From Pseudomonadota bacterium (GTDB lineage Bacteria; Pseudomonadota; Alphaproteobacteria; Rhizobiales; Kaistiaceae): a stretch of DNA of 7,937 nucleotides. Under the pieces are notes generated by a model. That model ran no database searches and was not told the origin of the DNA. It worked only from the letters and a program-made list of their open reading frames with translations. The stretch spans positions 1-7,937 of the forward strand of contig JAEVZM010000562.1 in assembly GCA_023392225.1 (NCBI GenBank). Direction: 5' to 3'. How positions within the stretch are numbered: position 1 is the first letter of the stretch; every line of letters starts with the position of its first letter. The position numbers were made by a program, and so were the translations under genes. Below are positions 5,921 to 7,937 of this stretch, piece after piece.

Positions 5921-7320
5921 GCGATGCCATCCTGCTCCGCCCGGCGCACGAGATCGCCGCAGCCGTCAACGCCGGCACGGTCACGGCCCGGAGCGTCGCC
6001 GAGGCCGCGCTCGACCGCATCTCGGCCGCCAACACCCGGCTCGGCGCCTTCACCGACCTCACCGTGACCCGGGCCCTCGACGAAGCCGATGCGGTCGACG
6101 CGCGCGTCGCTGCCGGTGCAGCGCTGCCGCTCGCCGGCGTGCCCTACGCGGTCAAGAACCTCTTCGACATCGACGGCGTCGTGACCCGCGCCGGCTCGCT
6201 GATCAACCGCGACAACCCGCCGGCCGAGGCCGACGCAACGCTAGTGACGAAGATGCAGGCCGCCGGCGCGGTGCTGCTCGGCGGCCGCAACATGGGCGAG
6301 TACGCCGACGACTTCGCCGGCGAGAACATCCACGACGGCGCCTCGCTCAACCCGCATGACCCGCTCCACATGTCGGGCGGCTCCTCCGGCGGCTCCGGCA
6401 CGGCGGTGGCGAGCGGCATGGTCGCCGCCTCGCTCGGCTCCGATACCAACGGCTCGATCCGCGTGCCGTCCTCGTTCTGCGGCCTGTTCGGGCTGAAGCC
6501 GACCCTGGGCCGGCTCAGCCGCGCCGGCACCTTCCCGTTCTGCCCCAGCCTCGACCATCTCGGCCCGATCGCCCGCTCGGCCACCGACCTCGCGCTGCTC
6601 CTCGACGCGCTTCAGGGCGAGGATCCCGCCGACCCAGCGCAGGTCCGGCGCCCGCCGGTCGCGGCGATGGCGGAGATCGGCAAGGGCGTCGACGGCCTCC
6701 GCATCGCGGTGGCCGGCGGCTACTTCCGCGACCCGCAATGGCCGGCGGCCAACGCGGCGGTCGATGCGGTCGCGGCAGCGCTCGGCACCGACCGCGAGGG
6801 CGAGATACCGGAGGCGGCGCGGGCCCGGGCCGGGGCCTATCTCATCACCAATGCCGAGGCGGCGACGCTGCATCTGCCGCGGCTCCGGACCCGCGCAGGC
6901 GACTTCGACCCGGACGTGCGCGACCGCCTGCTCTCCGGCGCCATGCTGCCGGCCCAGTGGCTGGTCCAGGCGCAGCGCGTCCGCGCCTGGTTCCGCGCCG
7001 CGATGCGCGAGGTGTTCCGCGAGGTCGACGTGATCCTCGCTCCGGCCACGCCCTTCCCCGCCCCCGAGTCGGGAACCAGGACCGTGGTCATCGACGGCGT
7101 CACCCTGCCAATGCGGCCGAACATCGGCATCTTCACCCAGCCGATCAGCTTCATCGGCCTGCCGGTCGTGAGCGTGCCGGTCTGGCCGGCGGGCGGCGGC
7201 CTGCCCATCGGCGTCCAGGTGATCGCACCGGCCTGGCGTGAGGACCTGGCGCTCCGCGTCGCCCATGCTCTCGAAGCGTCGGGCGTCGCGAGGGCGCCGG
7301 TGGCGTCGCTGCCGGCATGA
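5917..7320 (+). CDS. atzE: AtzE-like amidase, 1-carboxybiuret hydrolase catalytic subunit
   Basis: The 467-residue amidase-signature enzyme probably converts 1-carboxybiuret to 1,3-dicarboxyurea and ammonia in a cytoplasmic AtzE-AtzG complex. The Ser-cisSer-Lys triad is intact: Lys80 in YAVKN, cis-Ser156 in GGSSGGS and nucleophile Ser180 in DTNGSIRVPS, with the family's 24-residue Ser-Ser spacing. Length is close to Pseudomonas ADP AtzE (about 457). The C-terminal FTQPISFIGLPVVSVPVW block and the PIGVQVIAPAW motif are typical of amidase-signature enzymes. GTG 5917 is chosen because it overlaps the atzG stop by four bases and gives the expected N-terminus; an upstream in-frame start at 5809 would overlap all of the atzG 3' half. 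It overlaps atzH by four bases. Without the neighbours it could be mistaken for a GatA-like amidotransferase subunit; atzG and atzH make the AtzE assignment strong. Confidence 0.9.
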   Translation: MSDAILLRPAHEIAAAVNAGTVTARSVAEAALDRISAANTRLGAFTDLTVTRALDEADAVDARVAAGAALPLAGVPYAVKNLFDIDGVVTRAGSLINRDNPPAEADATLVTKMQAAGAVLLGGRNMGEYADDFAGENIHDGASLNPHDPLHMSGGSSGGSGTAVASGMVAASLGSDTNGSIRVPSSFCGLFGLKPTLGRLSRAGTFPFCPSLDHLGPIARSATDLALLLDALQGEDPADPAQVRRPPVAAMAEIGKGVDGLRIAVAGGYFRDPQWPAANAAVDAVAAALGTDREGEIPEAARARAGAYLITNAEAATLHLPRLRTRAGDFDPDVRDRLLSGAMLPAQWLVQAQRVRAWFRAAMREVFREVDVILAPATPFPAPESGTRTVVIDGVTLPMRPNIGIFTQPISFIGLPVVSVPVWPAGGGLPIGVQVIAPAWREDLALRVAHALEASGVARAPVASLPA

Positions 7321-7733
7321 TCGACGAGCGCGACATCGACCGGCCGGCGGTGCGGGCCGAGGTCGAGGCCGCCTTCGCCGCGTACGAGGCGGCGCTCACC
7401 GGCAACGACGTCGCCACCCTCGACCGCCTGTTCCTCAACCGCGACACCACCATCCGCTACGGCGCCGGCGAGAATCTCTACGGCCATGGCGCGATCGCCG
7501 CCTTCCGGGCGGCGCGATCGCCCCACGGCCTCGCCCGCACGCTGTCGGGCACCGTGATCACCACCTATGGCGCCGACCTCGCCGTCGCCTCGACCCTCTT
7601 CCGGCGGGCTGGCACGCCCGGCAAGGTCGGCCGCCAGATGCAGACCTGGGTGCGGACGCCCGCCGGCTGGCGGATCGCCGCCGCCCACGTCTCGATCATC
7701 GCTGATCCCGATCAGGCCGCGGAGTCGACATAG
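7317..7733 (+). CDS. atzH: AtzH-like DUF3225 (SnoaL-fold) decarboxylating amidohydrolase
   Basis: The 138-residue protein matches the AtzH family, reported to convert 1,3-dicarboxyurea (the AtzE product) to allophanate. Family blocks are visible: [50 protein letters not shown] and [24 protein letters not shown], the last being a typical NTF2-like C-terminal strand pair. Tyr23 and Arg47 sit one residue from the Tyr22 and Arg46 that mutagenesis found necessary in Pseudomonas ADP AtzH. The ATG at 7317 overlaps the atzE stop (ATGA) with no strong SD, suggesting coupled translation. The last 22 bases (7712-7733) overlap the convergent allophanate hydrolase gene. The atzG-atzE-atzH order is the conserved one. 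Confidence 0.88.
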   Translation: MIDERDIDRPAVRAEVEAAFAAYEAALTGNDVATLDRLFLNRDTTIRYGAGENLYGHGAIAAFRAARSPHGLARTLSGTVITTYGADLAVASTLFRRAGTPGKVGRQMQTWVRTPAGWRIAAAHVSIIADPDQAAEST

Positions 7734-7937
7734 GCCCGCCAGCCGCCGAAGCAGCTGATGTCGCGGGCGCCCTCCGCCGCCACCGCCTCGCAGAGGAAGC
7801 CGTGGACGCTGCTGCCGTCGCCGAGACGGAGCGTACCGATCGACAATGGCGCCGGGACCGCCCCGACGAAGTCACCGAACGCTGCCGGCGGCAAGGCCCA
7901 GACCTCGACGGCGATGGCCACCCCGCCGCTCCTCACC
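7712..7937 (-). CDS. atzF: C-terminal end of allophanate hydrolase (partial, AtzF-type C domain)
   Basis: The gene enters from the right edge on the minus strand and stops at TGA (7714-7712). The visible 75 or so residues contain [35 protein letters not shown] and [14 protein letters not shown], the signature of the C-terminal domain of allophanate hydrolase. In complete enzymes an N-terminal amidase-signature domain releases ammonia from allophanate, and the C-terminal domain helps finish to CO2 and ammonia. Only the end is visible, so it could instead be one of the stand-alone allophanate-hydrolase-C-like proteins (about 130 residues, sometimes labelled gamma-glutamylcyclotransferase-like). 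Either way it fits the final step of the pathway. It is convergent with atzH, so it is transcribed separately. Confidence 0.83.
   Translation of the reverse strand, partial: VRSGGVAIAVEVWALPPAAFGDFVGAVPAPLSIGTLRLGDGSSVHGFLCEAVAAEGARDISCFGGWRAYVDSAA

Noticed and set aside
1..7937. CRISPR arrays, tRNA/rRNA genes, insertion sequences or att sites
   Set aside because: No regularly spaced repeats, RNA-gene signatures, transposase frames or terminal inverted repeats were seen; nearly all bases are taken up by the listed genes.

Overview
The window is a compact, very GC-rich bacterial catabolic and uptake cluster. Its codon use, the gene families present and the very close gene packing suggest an alphaproteobacterium, most likely Hyphomicrobiales/Rhizobiales. 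This is inference; there is no rRNA or other taxonomic marker here. Almost every base is coding and no gap exceeds about 100 bases.

Left part (1-5149, + strand). The last 17 codons of what is probably a BMP-type ABC substrate-binding protein are followed by a 101-base spacer holding two hairpins. Then come five tightly packed genes: two permeases of the BmpA/nucleoside-type ABC importer class (158-1270, 1267-2190), a biuret hydrolase BiuH (2199-2906), the double-NBD importer ATPase (2903-4453), and a second isochorismatase-like cysteine hydrolase (4472-5149) that is best explained as a triuret hydrolase (TrtA-like). ATGA overlaps and SD sequences that reuse the previous gene's end indicate one operon. 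The biuH gene sits inside the transporter, between permease and ATPase.

Middle (5157-5710, - strand). A BrnT/BrnA type II toxin-antitoxin pair faces the operon, with an AT-rich promoter/operator spacer shared with the next + strand gene.

Right part (5735-7937). atzG, atzE and atzH on the + strand are joined by 4-base overlaps. They encode the GatC-like subunit and amidase of 1-carboxybiuret hydrolase, and the SnoaL-like 1,3-dicarboxyurea amidohydrolase. A convergent - strand gene, entering from the right edge, encodes the C-terminal domain of allophanate hydrolase. The two 3' ends overlap by 22 bases.

Taken together, the cluster reads as a nitrogen-scavenging pathway for triuret and biuret. 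The importer brings in the (poly)ureas. TrtA would turn triuret into carboxybiuret and ammonia. Carboxybiuret can lose CO2 to become biuret (then BiuH to allophanate), or be taken directly by AtzEG to 1,3-dicarboxyurea and by AtzH to allophanate. Allophanate hydrolase finishes to ammonia and CO2. No cyanuric acid hydrolase (AtzD) is visible, so the most interesting idea here is that TrtA, not AtzD, supplies the substrate of AtzEGH. The transporter's ligand and the TrtA assignment are inferences from context and motifs.
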